From Deltaproteobacteria bacterium (GTDB lineage: Bacteria > Desulfobacterota > Binatia > UBA9968 > CAXXLF01): DNA of 7,540 bases. Numbering within the stretch: the stretch's first letter is position 1; the number at the start of each line of letters is the position of its first letter. This document shows, piece after piece, positions 1-5,052 of this stretch. A model generated the notes under the pieces. That model made no database searches. It saw only the letters and a list, made by a program, of their open reading frames with translations, and was not told where the DNA came from. The translations under genes were made by a program, and so were the position numbers. The stretch spans positions 1-7,540 of the forward strand of contig JACZXR010000102.1 of NCBI GenBank assembly GCA_022571535.1, given 5' to 3'.

Positions 1-49
1 TGTAATGGATGAGGGTGAAGAAGAGAACAACGAGCGGGGCGATGGCTGA
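1..49 (+). CDS. Possible C-terminal tail of an upstream protein (partial)
   Basis: The frame beginning at base 2 is open from the window edge to a TGA at 47-49. It encodes a short, very acidic tail (VMDEGEEENNERGDG). The other two forward frames stop within the first 13 bases. The stop lies 10 bases before the next start codon, which is normal operon spacing. Only 15 codons are visible, so function cannot be judged, and the stretch could equally be non-coding. Confidence 0.3.
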   Translation, partial: VMDEGEEENNERGDG

Positions 50-52
50 GGT
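48..52 (+). promoter_or_regulatory. Ribosome binding site of the excisionase-like gene
   Basis: GAGGT lies 7 bases before the ATG at 60, good Shine-Dalgarno spacing. A second in-frame ATG at 66 would be 13 bases away, so the ATG at 60 is preferred. Confidence 0.5.
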
Positions 53-59
53 ATGGTAG

Positions 60-374
60 ATGAGCATGAGCGACCCGGATAAAAATCTACCGGAAGAATA
101 TCTCACCATCGGAAAACTGGCCACTCGGCTTTCACTGAAGCCCAAGACCATCAAGAACAAGATGGCATCTGGGATCTTCAGGCGGGGAGTCCACTACTTC
201 AGCCCCAAAGGGATCGGTCCCCGATTTAAGTGGTCGGCAGTGGTTGCCTGGCTGGAAGAGAGAGAGCGAGAAGAACGGAAGGCCGCCGCTGGAGATGAGG
301 ATGGAATCCCTATGGCCCGCGGCTACTATCTCGGCTCAGATCGTACATCAGAAAAAACTTCATTCCCGTCTTGA
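60..374 (+). CDS. Excisionase/AlpA-like helix-turn-helix DNA-binding protein
   Basis: This 104-residue protein has one recognisable domain at about residues 12-66. The segment EEYLTIGKLATRLSLKPKTI resembles the winged-helix/MerR-like HTH_17 fold of excisionases and AlpA regulators. It is followed by a basic wing region and a WSAVVAWLEERE helix, where such proteins usually end their DNA-binding module. The last 40 or so residues are charged and then low in structure, with no recognised motif. Proteins of this kind bend DNA at attachment sites to direct excision, or activate integrase genes. The position two genes upstream of a tyrosine integrase supports such a role, but the family also contains plain transcription regulators. 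The start at 60 is supported by GAGGT upstream. The stop codon overlaps the -35 box of the next gene's promoter. Confidence 0.7.
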   Translation: MSMSDPDKNLPEEYLTIGKLATRLSLKPKTIKNKMASGIFRRGVHYFSPKGIGPRFKWSAVVAWLEEREREERKAAAGDEDGIPMARGYYLGSDRTSEKTSFPS

Positions 375-399
375 CATGCCTAGATAAAATGTCTAGGAT
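371..399 (+). promoter_or_regulatory. Sigma70-like promoter for the XRE regulator and integrase
   Basis: TTGACA at 371-376 (perfect -35 consensus) and TAGGAT at 394-399 are separated by exactly 17 bases. Transcription would begin at about 405-408, immediately before the ATG at 409, which predicts a leaderless or nearly leaderless HTH mRNA. The -35 box overlaps the stop codon of the upstream gene (TGA at 372-374). Confidence 0.6.
379..397. promoter_or_regulatory. Candidate operator dyad between and over the promoter boxes
   Basis: CCTAGA (379-384) and TCTAGG (392-397) form a perfect 6-base inverted repeat with a 7-base spacer. It fills the second half of the promoter spacer and overlaps the -10 box. 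A nested pair, GACAT (373-377) with ATGTC (389-393), shares part of the same sequence. The placement is classic for a repressor that blocks RNA polymerase. The adjacent XRE protein is the obvious candidate binder, which is an inference from position. Confidence 0.5.
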
Positions 400-410
400 G
401 GTTTTACCAT
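398..410. promoter_or_regulatory. Small dyad enclosing the HTH start codon
   Basis: ATGGT (398-402), TTT, ACCAT (406-410) is a perfect 5-base inverted repeat abutting the operator dyad. Its right arm contains the first two bases of the ATG at 409. It could be a second protein-binding half-site pair. In transcripts that read through from upstream it could also be a small hairpin covering the start codon. It is short enough to be chance. Confidence 0.3.
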
Positions 411-600
411 GACATCGAGAGCTTTTAAAAAGAGCCGGAAATCCATCGGATACAGTCAACCAAAACTCAGCAAAGAGATGGGAATTACGACTCGTACGAT
501 CACGCGGTGGGAAAACAGAGAAGTTTCCATCCCCAAGGTGGCGGAGATGGCGCTAGAGCTAGTCGTACTGAAAGCAAAGCGGAAAGGGAGGTCTCGCTAA
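409..600 (+). CDS. XRE-family helix-turn-helix regulator (63 aa)
   Basis: This is a minimal Cro/CI-type DNA-binding protein. Residues 9-50 form the HTH: an SRKSIGYSQPKLSKEMGI segment (helices 1-2), a TTRTITRWENRE recognition helix and turn, then IPKVAEMAL. The pattern G-x-SQ-x-x-L-S and TI-x-RWE is typical of the family. The tail KAKRKGRSR is strongly basic. No effector or protease domain is present, so it is closer to Cro or an antitoxin-type regulator than to a full CI repressor. No toxin gene lies beside it. The start is the first ATG after the in-frame stop at 394-396. There is no well-placed Shine-Dalgarno, only AGGA at 395-398, 10 bases upstream and inside the -10 box. Its TAA shares one base with the integrase ATG, so the two are probably translationally coupled. 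Confidence 0.75.
   Translation: MTSRAFKKSRKSIGYSQPKLSKEMGITTRTITRWENREVSIPKVAEMALELVVLKAKRKGRSR
583..591 (+). promoter_or_regulatory. Ribosome binding site fixing the integrase start
   Basis: AAAGGGAGG sits 8 bases before the ATG at 600. It lies inside the end of the HTH gene and supports starting the integrase at 600 rather than at the in-frame ATG at 507. Confidence 0.65.
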
Positions 601-1898
601 TGGCTTGCCTCGTTAAAGTAAACCGTCACGGCTTCCTGGCCTACCGCCTTTACTGGAACAGGATGGAGTCCTGGGAAGGAACTGGTCTTCGAGACACGGT
701 TAAGAACCGCAAGCGAGTAGAGGCCCGGGCGGAGCTCATCAACGAGAAAATGGAAAAAGGAGCCTTCGACTACTTGAAGTGGTTCCCTGATGGCAATAAA
801 GCCGATTCGTTCAGGCTAAAGCCAGAGGAGGAGACTGAGCTCCAGGAAAACACAGTCGGGAAGTTTTACGGGGAGTGGATTAAGACCAAGCGGCCACCGT
901 TGGTAAGGCGCAGCCTCGAGCGTGACTATCGGTTTTGCTTCGATCACTACATCCTACCTCAGTTCACGGACGTGCTTCTTTCCCGTGTCACGTTCAAGAA
1001 GCTCCAAGACTTTCAAATCTATCTCATCGAGGATCAGGGGCTTAAGGTCAAGACAGCAAGGAACATCATCGACGGTTGTTTCCGCGCCATGATGAGAGAC
1101 GCCCGGAAGCAAGGCGTGGTGAGAAGAGATGCTTTTGCGGAGGACCCCTTTAAACAGCTTGAGTGGCCTCGGCTTACGATTGTCCCAGCCGACCCATTCG
1201 CCCTGGAGGAGCGAGATAAGATCCTGAGTTACTTCAAAGCAAAGACCACTTACGCCGACAATGCCTTTCTCTTCACGCTTTTCTGGACCGGAATGCGCCC
1301 ATCGGAGGCGACCGCGCTTCGGTGGAGTGATGCGGATCTCAGTTTTGGTAAGGTCTCCATCACCAAGTCCAGGCACATGAAAGCAGAGGCACCGACCAAA
1401 ACAAGTGCCAGTGTTAGGACCGTCACTCTGCTACCGGCCACGATCGAGGTCTTAAATCAGCTCTACCCGCTTCGGGCTACCGAGCAAGATCACATTTTCC
1501 TCGACGTGCACGGGAACCCCTTCGATACCCAGGAATGGATGGGGCGGCACTGGAACAAGGCACTGAGAGCTAGCGGGATCCGCCAGCGAAAGTTTTACTA
1601 CACCCGGCACACCTACATCTCAATAGCGTTAAGCGTGGGAGTAAATATCAAGTGGCTTGCTGAGCAGTGCGGGACCTCAGTAGCGATGATTGAGAAGCAC
1701 TATGGCAGATACATCAAGGACGATGGAGATGCCCCGTTAAGGGCGCTGTTTGAGTCGAAAACCGAAACTTTTACCGAAACCTTTGAGGGAGAGAGCGGGA
1801 AGTCATTGAAATCAATGGTTGTCCCAACGGGATTCATTCCCGCATTCACGTGCGGGGCGTTTTGTGATATAGGGAAAACTGAAAAATCTCAATGGTAA
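600..1898 (+). CDS. Tyrosine-family site-specific integrase
   Basis: This 432-residue tyrosine recombinase cuts and joins DNA at attachment sites to integrate or excise a mobile element. Residues 1-66 look like the DUF3596 arm-DNA-binding domain of P2-like integrases, ending in the typical FDYLKWFPDG. Residues 85-185 are the SAM-like core-binding domain. The catalytic domain spans about 200-385: first Arg at 233 in GMRPSEATAL, second Arg at 336 in FYYTRHTYIS, nucleophile Tyr at 368 in MIEKHYGRY. The HxxR histidine is Tyr333, and the usual GHSS-type histidine is Thr359, as in CGTS. I recall such substitutions from related DUF3596 integrases, so the enzyme need not be dead. The start at 600 has a good ribosome site; starting at 507 would add 31 residues that overlap the HTH gene. 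The tail after residue 385 is low-complexity and unassigned. No frameshift or premature stop is visible. Confidence 0.9.
   Translation: MACLVKVNRHGFLAYRLYWNRMESWEGTGLRDTVKNRKRVEARAELINEKMEKGAFDYLKWFPDGNKADSFRLKPEEETELQENTVGKFYGEWIKTKRPPLVRRSLERDYRFCFDHYILPQFTDVLLSRVTFKKLQDFQIYLIEDQGLKVKTARNIIDGCFRAMMRDARKQGVVRRDAFAEDPFKQLEWPRLTIVPADPFALEERDKILSYFKAKTTYADNAFLFTLFWTGMRPSEATALRWSDADLSFGKVSITKSRHMKAEAPTKTSASVRTVTLLPATIEVLNQLYPLRATEQDHIFLDVHGNPFDTQEWMGRHWNKALRASGIRQRKFYYTRHTYISIALSVGVNIKWLAEQCGTSVAMIEKHYGRYIKDDGDAPLRALFESKTETFTETFEGESGKSLKSMVVPTGFIPAFTCGAFCDIGKTEKSQW
1761..1784 (+). repeat. 12-base tandem repeat in the integrase C-terminus
   Basis: ACCGAAACTTTT (1761-1772) is followed directly by ACCGAAACCTTT (1773-1784), one mismatch in 12. 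It encodes the duplicated TETF-TETF at residues 388-395, just past the catalytic domain. Repeats here may be arm-type binding sites or simple coding slippage; the sequence cannot decide. Confidence 0.5.
1839..1865 (+). terminator. Possible weak intrinsic terminator at the integrase 3' end
   Basis: CCCGCA (1839-1844), loop TTCACG, TGCGGG (1851-1856) is a perfect 6-base GC-rich stem. It is followed by GCGTTTTG with a short T run. It lies inside the last 60 bases of integrase coding, which is unusual for a terminator. It could attenuate read-through into the oxidoreductase gene or be part of an attachment region. Confidence 0.3.
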
Positions 1899-1902
1899 GG
1901 AG
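1896..1902 (+). promoter_or_regulatory. Ribosome binding site of the LLM gene overlapping the integrase stop
   Basis: TAAGGAG lies 8 bases before the ATG at 1911. Its first three bases are the integrase stop codon. It fixes the oxidoreductase start and would allow translational coupling to the integrase. Confidence 0.65.
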
Positions 1903-1910
1903 AGCCCCCA

Positions 1911-2819
1911 ATGGGAAAGGTCGGCCTCTGTTTTGTCAACCCGTCTTCACAAATTGAGCCTGATTATGTCACCAAGCTGGCTAAGAAGTGCGAACAGATC
2001 GGGCTGCACTCATTTTGGGTGATTGACCGGATTGCCTACGACAACCTCGAGCCCCTTTCCGTTCTCGCCGCGGCGGGCGCAGTCACACAGAGGATCAGGA
2101 TCGGGACCTCGGTTCTTTTAGCTGCCCTCAGACATCCGGTTCTTCTGGCCAAGACAGTCAGTACCCTGGACATACTATCCGCCGGTAGACTGACCCTAGG
2201 CATCGGGTTTGGCAGTCGGGAAAACGATTTTACCTCCGTGGAGGTCCCCTTCAAGGGCAGAGGCACACGAGCCGAAGAAGCCATCGCGCTGATGAAAAGA
2301 CTCTGGACCGAGGAGAGGGTAACCCACCGGGGGAAATTCTATCAGGTTGAGAACACGGTCTTCGGTCCACGTCCAGTCCAGTCCCCTCACCCACCCATCT
2401 GGATGGGGGGAGGGGCAGAAACCGTTTTGAGGCGTGTGGCCAGGCTAGCGGATGGCTACATATGCGGAAGCAGCGCCATTCAGGAATTCCCGTCTCTGTG
2501 GGAAAAGATCAGCGGGTTTGCCCGGGAGGCGGGACGTAATCCCAGGGAGATCGAGAAGGCCGCGCTCACTTTCATGTGCCTGAACGACAACAAGGCGAGA
2601 GCTGTTGAGGCCTGCAGTGCCTACCTCATTCGTTACTACGGGAAAGTCAGGATGGATGTGGAAAAACACCTGCTTGTGGGCCCGGCCGAGATGTGCGCCG
2701 AACGCATAAACTCATTCTTCCAGAAAGGCCTCGACACCTTGATCATCGGCCAGGTAATCCCTGATCTCAGACAGCTCGACCTTTTTGGGGAAAAGGTTAT
2801 GCCTCTGCTGAAACCATGA
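1911..2819 (+). CDS. LLM class flavin-dependent oxidoreductase
   Basis: This 302-residue protein is a member of the bacterial luciferase-like monooxygenase superfamily (PF00296), a cytoplasmic TIM barrel using reduced FMN or cofactor F420. Diagnostic stretches run in order: the N-terminal strand MGKVGLCFVNP, FWVIDRIAYDNLEPLSVLAA (residues 35-54), RIRIGTSVLL (61-70), LRHPVLLAKTVSTLDILSAG (73-92), LGIGFGS near 96-102, RAEEAIALMKRLWTEE (120-135), FGPRPVQSPHPPIWMGGG (151-168) and ARLADGY (177-183). Length is near the family's usual 300-350 residues and it appears intact. The substrate cannot be told from sequence, and the choice between F420 and FMN is uncertain. It starts 12 bases after the integrase, on the same strand, and converges with leuD. 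It may therefore be element cargo or the first chromosomal gene outside the element. Confidence 0.9.
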   Translation: MGKVGLCFVNPSSQIEPDYVTKLAKKCEQIGLHSFWVIDRIAYDNLEPLSVLAAAGAVTQRIRIGTSVLLAALRHPVLLAKTVSTLDILSAGRLTLGIGFGSRENDFTSVEVPFKGRGTRAEEAIALMKRLWTEERVTHRGKFYQVENTVFGPRPVQSPHPPIWMGGGAETVLRRVARLADGYICGSSAIQEFPSLWEKISGFAREAGRNPREIEKAALTFMCLNDNKARAVEACSAYLIRYYGKVRMDVEKHLLVGPAEMCAERINSFFQKGLDTLIIGQVIPDLRQLDLFGEKVMPLLKP

Positions 2820-2823
2820 ATCG

Positions 2824-2843
2824 TGACGTGATTCTGCGCGTCA
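2824..2843 (+). terminator. Hairpin after the LLM gene, weak terminator candidate
   Basis: TGACGTG (2824-2830) can pair with CGCGTCA (2837-2843), a 7-base stem with one G-T wobble and a 6-base loop, beginning 5 bases after the stop codon. Only a broken T stretch follows (AGTAGTTTG), so termination may be weak. On the opposite strand, leuD transcripts meet a run of seven T (2866-2860), but no convincing stem stands in front of it. Confidence 0.35.
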
Positions 2844-2890
2844 AGTAGTTTGCGATTACAAAAAAAGAGCCCTAAAACCGTCTGAACAAG

Positions 2891-3505
2891 TCAATCCCTG
2901 AAACCAGTCATATAAGGAAGCCTCGACGCTATCCCCTTTACCTTTCCCAAATTGGCTCGCAACATGGACATAGAATCCCAGGCGCCCGTGACCAATGCGT
3001 TCCAAGAGCTAGCCGGCAGGTCGAAACGAATTTGCTTCCCATCGTAAGATAAGGTGCTGGTCTCCAGGTCCACTGTGTAAACGGTCTTAGGAGAAGATTC
3101 AGCCAACTTCATCAGCTCCTCCATCTTATTAAAGGAGACCGTGACTGTCGGAATTCCCATCATGACGCAATTCCCGGCGAAGATGGCAGCAAAGGACTCA
3201 CCGACAAGGGCGTGAATTCCATAGCGAAAAAGTGCCTGCGGCGCATGCTCTCTCGATGAGCCGCAGCCGAAGTTCTTGTTCACAAACAGTAAAGAGGCGT
3301 CTTTGTATCTGGGGTCGTTGAACGGGTGATGCTTGGCCTTTCCCTCTTGATCGAACCTCTCATCAAAGAAGGGATATTCCCCCATCCGGGAGAAGGTGAC
3401 CTCTTTCAAGTAGCGGGCAGGGAGGATTCGGTCTGTGTCGATGTCGTTTCCCCGCACCGGAATCACGGTGCCAGTAACCTGGATAATTTTGGTAACAGTA
3501 CTCAT
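2891..3505 (-). CDS. leuD: 3-isopropylmalate dehydratase small subunit
   Basis: LeuD pairs with LeuC to isomerise 2-isopropylmalate to 3-isopropylmalate, the second committed step of leucine synthesis, in the cytoplasm. The 204-residue protein fits the bacterial LeuD length. It shows the swivel-domain signatures GNDIDTDRILPARYL (residues 19-33), NFGCGSSREHAPQAL (78-92) with the substrate-recognition loop, and GESFAAIFAGNCVMMGIPTV (102-121). The start ATG is preceded by GGAAAGAGG (3518-3510), about 4 bases upstream. It lies 70 bases downstream of leuC, separated by a polypurine tract. It is probably cotranscribed with leuC, as is usual. The C-terminus (YMTGFRD) is complete. Confidence 0.96.
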   Translation of the reverse strand: MSTVTKIIQVTGTVIPVRGNDIDTDRILPARYLKEVTFSRMGEYPFFDERFDQEGKAKHHPFNDPRYKDASLLFVNKNFGCGSSREHAPQALFRYGIHALVGESFAAIFAGNCVMMGIPTVTVSFNKMEELMKLAESSPKTVYTVDLETSTLSYDGKQIRFDLPASSWNALVTGAWDSMSMLRANLGKVKGIASRLPYMTGFRD

Positions 3506-3510
3506 GGTGC

Positions 3511-3577
3511 CTCTTTCCGTCTCAGTTTCCGTCTCTTTCTCTTCTCTGTCTCTATCTCTCTATCTCTGTCTTTTCTT
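3511..3577 (-). repeat. Polypurine (mRNA sense) low-complexity tract with a mirror repeat
   Basis: On the plus strand, 59 of these 67 bases are C or T, so the leuC-leuD mRNA is strongly AG-rich here. TTTCCGTCTC occurs twice (3514-3523 and 3526-3535). Bases 3545-3571 are a perfect mirror repeat centred on 3558. The symmetry extends to 3540-3576 with one mismatched pair (3544/3572). The tract ends at the leuC stop codon. It contains no gene. Confidence 0.8.
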
Positions 3578-4973
3578 AGGCAAATTCGCGCACATCCGCG
3601 ATTTTACCATTTATGGCGGAGGCGACGACCATCGCCGGGCTCATCAGCAGCGTCCGGCCCCCCGGACTCCCCTGCCGGCCGATGAAATTCCGGTTGGATG
3701 AAGACGCGCAAATCTCCCTCCCCTTTAATTTGTCTGGATTCATGCCGAGACACATAGAGCATCCAGCCTCCCTCCATTCAAACCCCGCATCCGTAAAGAC
3801 TTGATGTAGCCCTTCTTTCTCGGCCAGGGCCTTGATCTCCGTCGATCCCGGGACAACGAGTGCACGGATACTGGGGTGCACCCTCCTCCCCTTGGCAATA
3901 TTAGCAGCCGCACGCAGGTCGCTTAGACGTGAATTCGTGCATGAGCCAACAAACGCCACATCGATAGGAGTTCCAAGAATAGGGCTTCCTGGTTGCCAGC
4001 CCATATGTTCGTACGCCCGCTTTGCCCCCTCGGGATCAGACAACTTTTCGGGATAGGGAAGCTTCTCCGAAATGCCGACCGCCTGCCCAGGATTTATCCC
4101 CCATGTGACCGTGGGCTCAATCGCCGAACCCTCTATGTTGACCACATCATCGTAGCGGGCATCGGCATCCGAGGCCACCGACTTCCAGTAAGCAACTGCC
4201 CGCTTAAATTCCTCGCCCTTTGGAACGAACTCCCTCCCGCTCAAATAGTCACAGGTCGTGGAATCGGGATTGATGTAGCCGACCAGGGCTCCCCCTTCTA
4301 TGCTCATGTTACAAACGGTCATGCGTTCTTCCATGTCCATCTTTTCAATGACCGAGCCACCATATTCATAAACAAAACCTCTTCCTCCACCCACGCCCAG
4401 CTTTCGGATAATAGAGAGAATAACGTCTTTGGCGTAAACACCCTCTGGGAGACGCCCGCTGACGTTAATTCTCCGCACCTTGAGTTTATCCATCGCTAAA
4501 CTCTGTGTGGCCAGCACGTCCCTGACCTGGCTCGTGCCGATCCCAAAGGCAAGCGCGCCAAAGGCCGCATGGGTGCTTGTATGACTATCCCCGCAGGCCA
4601 GGGTCATTCCCGGCTGGGTAAGCCCAAGCTGCGGCCCGATAACGTGAACGATCCCCTGCCGATGGCTGTCCAGGCCGTAAAATTCGATGCCAAACTGGGT
4701 GATATTCTTCTCCAGGGCCTTCAACAGTTCTTCGGCCTGGGAGTCCAGGAAGGGGCGGGAACGCATGTCCGTAGGCACAATATGGTCAACCGTGGCAAAG
4801 GTCCTCTCCGGAAAGGCAATATCAAAGCCCTTTTCTCGCAACATGTCGAATGCAGGAGCGGTAGTGATCTCATGAATCAGATGAAGGCCAATAAAAATTT
4901 GATCCTGGCCAGTGGAAAGCCTCTCCACTGTATGCGTTTCCCAGATCTTATCGTATAGGGTACGTCCAGCCAT
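3576..4973 (-). CDS. leuC: 3-isopropylmalate dehydratase large subunit
   Basis: LeuC is the iron-sulfur catalytic subunit of isopropylmalate isomerase. It is an aconitase-family protein that dehydrates and rehydrates isopropylmalate with LeuD. The 465 residues match the 466-residue Escherichia coli type rather than the shorter archaeal-like type of about 420. The [4Fe-4S] ligands are Cys345 in FVGSCTNSRLSDLR and Cys405 and Cys408 in GCSMCLGMN. Other family blocks are ACGDSHTSTHAAFGALAFGIGTS (126-148), TVTWGINPGQ (288-297) and CASSSNRNFIGRQG (422-435). The start ATG has GAGGAG 9 bases upstream and a promoter just beyond. No leuB or leuA lies in the window, so the leucine genes are either split or continue outside it. 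Confidence 0.97.
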   Translation of the reverse strand: MAGRTLYDKIWETHTVERLSTGQDQIFIGLHLIHEITTAPAFDMLREKGFDIAFPERTFATVDHIVPTDMRSRPFLDSQAEELLKALEKNITQFGIEFYGLDSHRQGIVHVIGPQLGLTQPGMTLACGDSHTSTHAAFGALAFGIGTSQVRDVLATQSLAMDKLKVRRINVSGRLPEGVYAKDVILSIIRKLGVGGGRGFVYEYGGSVIEKMDMEERMTVCNMSIEGGALVGYINPDSTTCDYLSGREFVPKGEEFKRAVAYWKSVASDADARYDDVVNIEGSAIEPTVTWGINPGQAVGISEKLPYPEKLSDPEGAKRAYEHMGWQPGSPILGTPIDVAFVGSCTNSRLSDLRAAANIAKGRRVHPSIRALVVPGSTEIKALAEKEGLHQVFTDAGFEWREAGCSMCLGMNPDKLKGREICASSSNRNFIGRQGSPGGRTLLMSPAMVVASAINGKIADVREFA

Positions 4974-4982
4974 ATTCTGAAT

Positions 4983-4988
4983 CTCCTC
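4983..4988 (-). promoter_or_regulatory. leuC ribosome binding site
   Basis: GAGGAG on the minus strand lies 9 bases before the leuC ATG. It is a strong Shine-Dalgarno and confirms the start at 4973. Confidence 0.7.
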
Positions 4989-4996
4989 AAAGGCAG

Positions 4997-5025
4997 ATAA
5001 TATCCGTCATTCTCGGTGAGTTCAA
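4997..5025 (-). promoter_or_regulatory. Sigma70-like promoter of leuCD
   Basis: Reading the minus strand, TTGAAC (5025-5020) and TATTAT (5002-4997) are separated by exactly 17 bases. The -35 matches 4 of 6 consensus positions and the -10 matches 5 of 6. The predicted start, about 4990, gives a leader of roughly 17-20 bases carrying the GAGGAG site. There is no room for a leucine leader peptide or attenuator. Confidence 0.6.
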
Positions 5026-5027
5026 GA

Positions 5028-5045
5028 CAGCCTTTATTTTGGCTG
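5028..5045 (-). terminator. Short hairpin between the hydrolase and the leuC promoter
   Basis: CAGCC and GGCTG flank an 8-base A/T loop (5033-5040), a 5-base perfect stem starting 7 bases after the hydrolase stop. No T run follows in the direction of transcription, so it is at best a weak terminator. It abuts the leuC -35 box. Confidence 0.25.
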
Positions 5046-5052
5046 ACCTCTC

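Noticed and set aside
507..599. An earlier in-frame start for the integrase at 507
   Set aside because: It would overlap most of the HTH gene and add a sequence with no domain match. The ATG at 600 has AAAGGGAGG at proper spacing and begins just before the arm-binding domain.
409..600. HTH gene as an antitoxin of a toxin-antitoxin pair
   Set aside because: Neither neighbour is a toxin: one is an excisionase-like protein and the other the integrase.
954..1376. Minus-strand open frame of 140 codons opposite the integrase
   Set aside because: It lies wholly inside a well-supported gene on the other strand, has no recognisable domain and is best read as a shadow.
2860..2866. Run of seven A (T on the minus strand) as a strong leuD terminator
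   Set aside because: No stable stem precedes it in the direction of leuD transcription; the nearby TGACG hairpin lies on the wrong side of the T run.
3326..3701. Two plus-strand frames with hydrophobic Ser/Leu/Val stretches resembling a membrane segment
   Set aside because: The hydrophobic run is the translation of the CT-rich leuC-leuD spacer, and both frames overlap leuC and leuD antisense.
3993..4499. Plus-strand open frame of 168 codons opposite leuC
   Set aside because: leuC is certain in this stretch; the antisense translation shows no family pattern.
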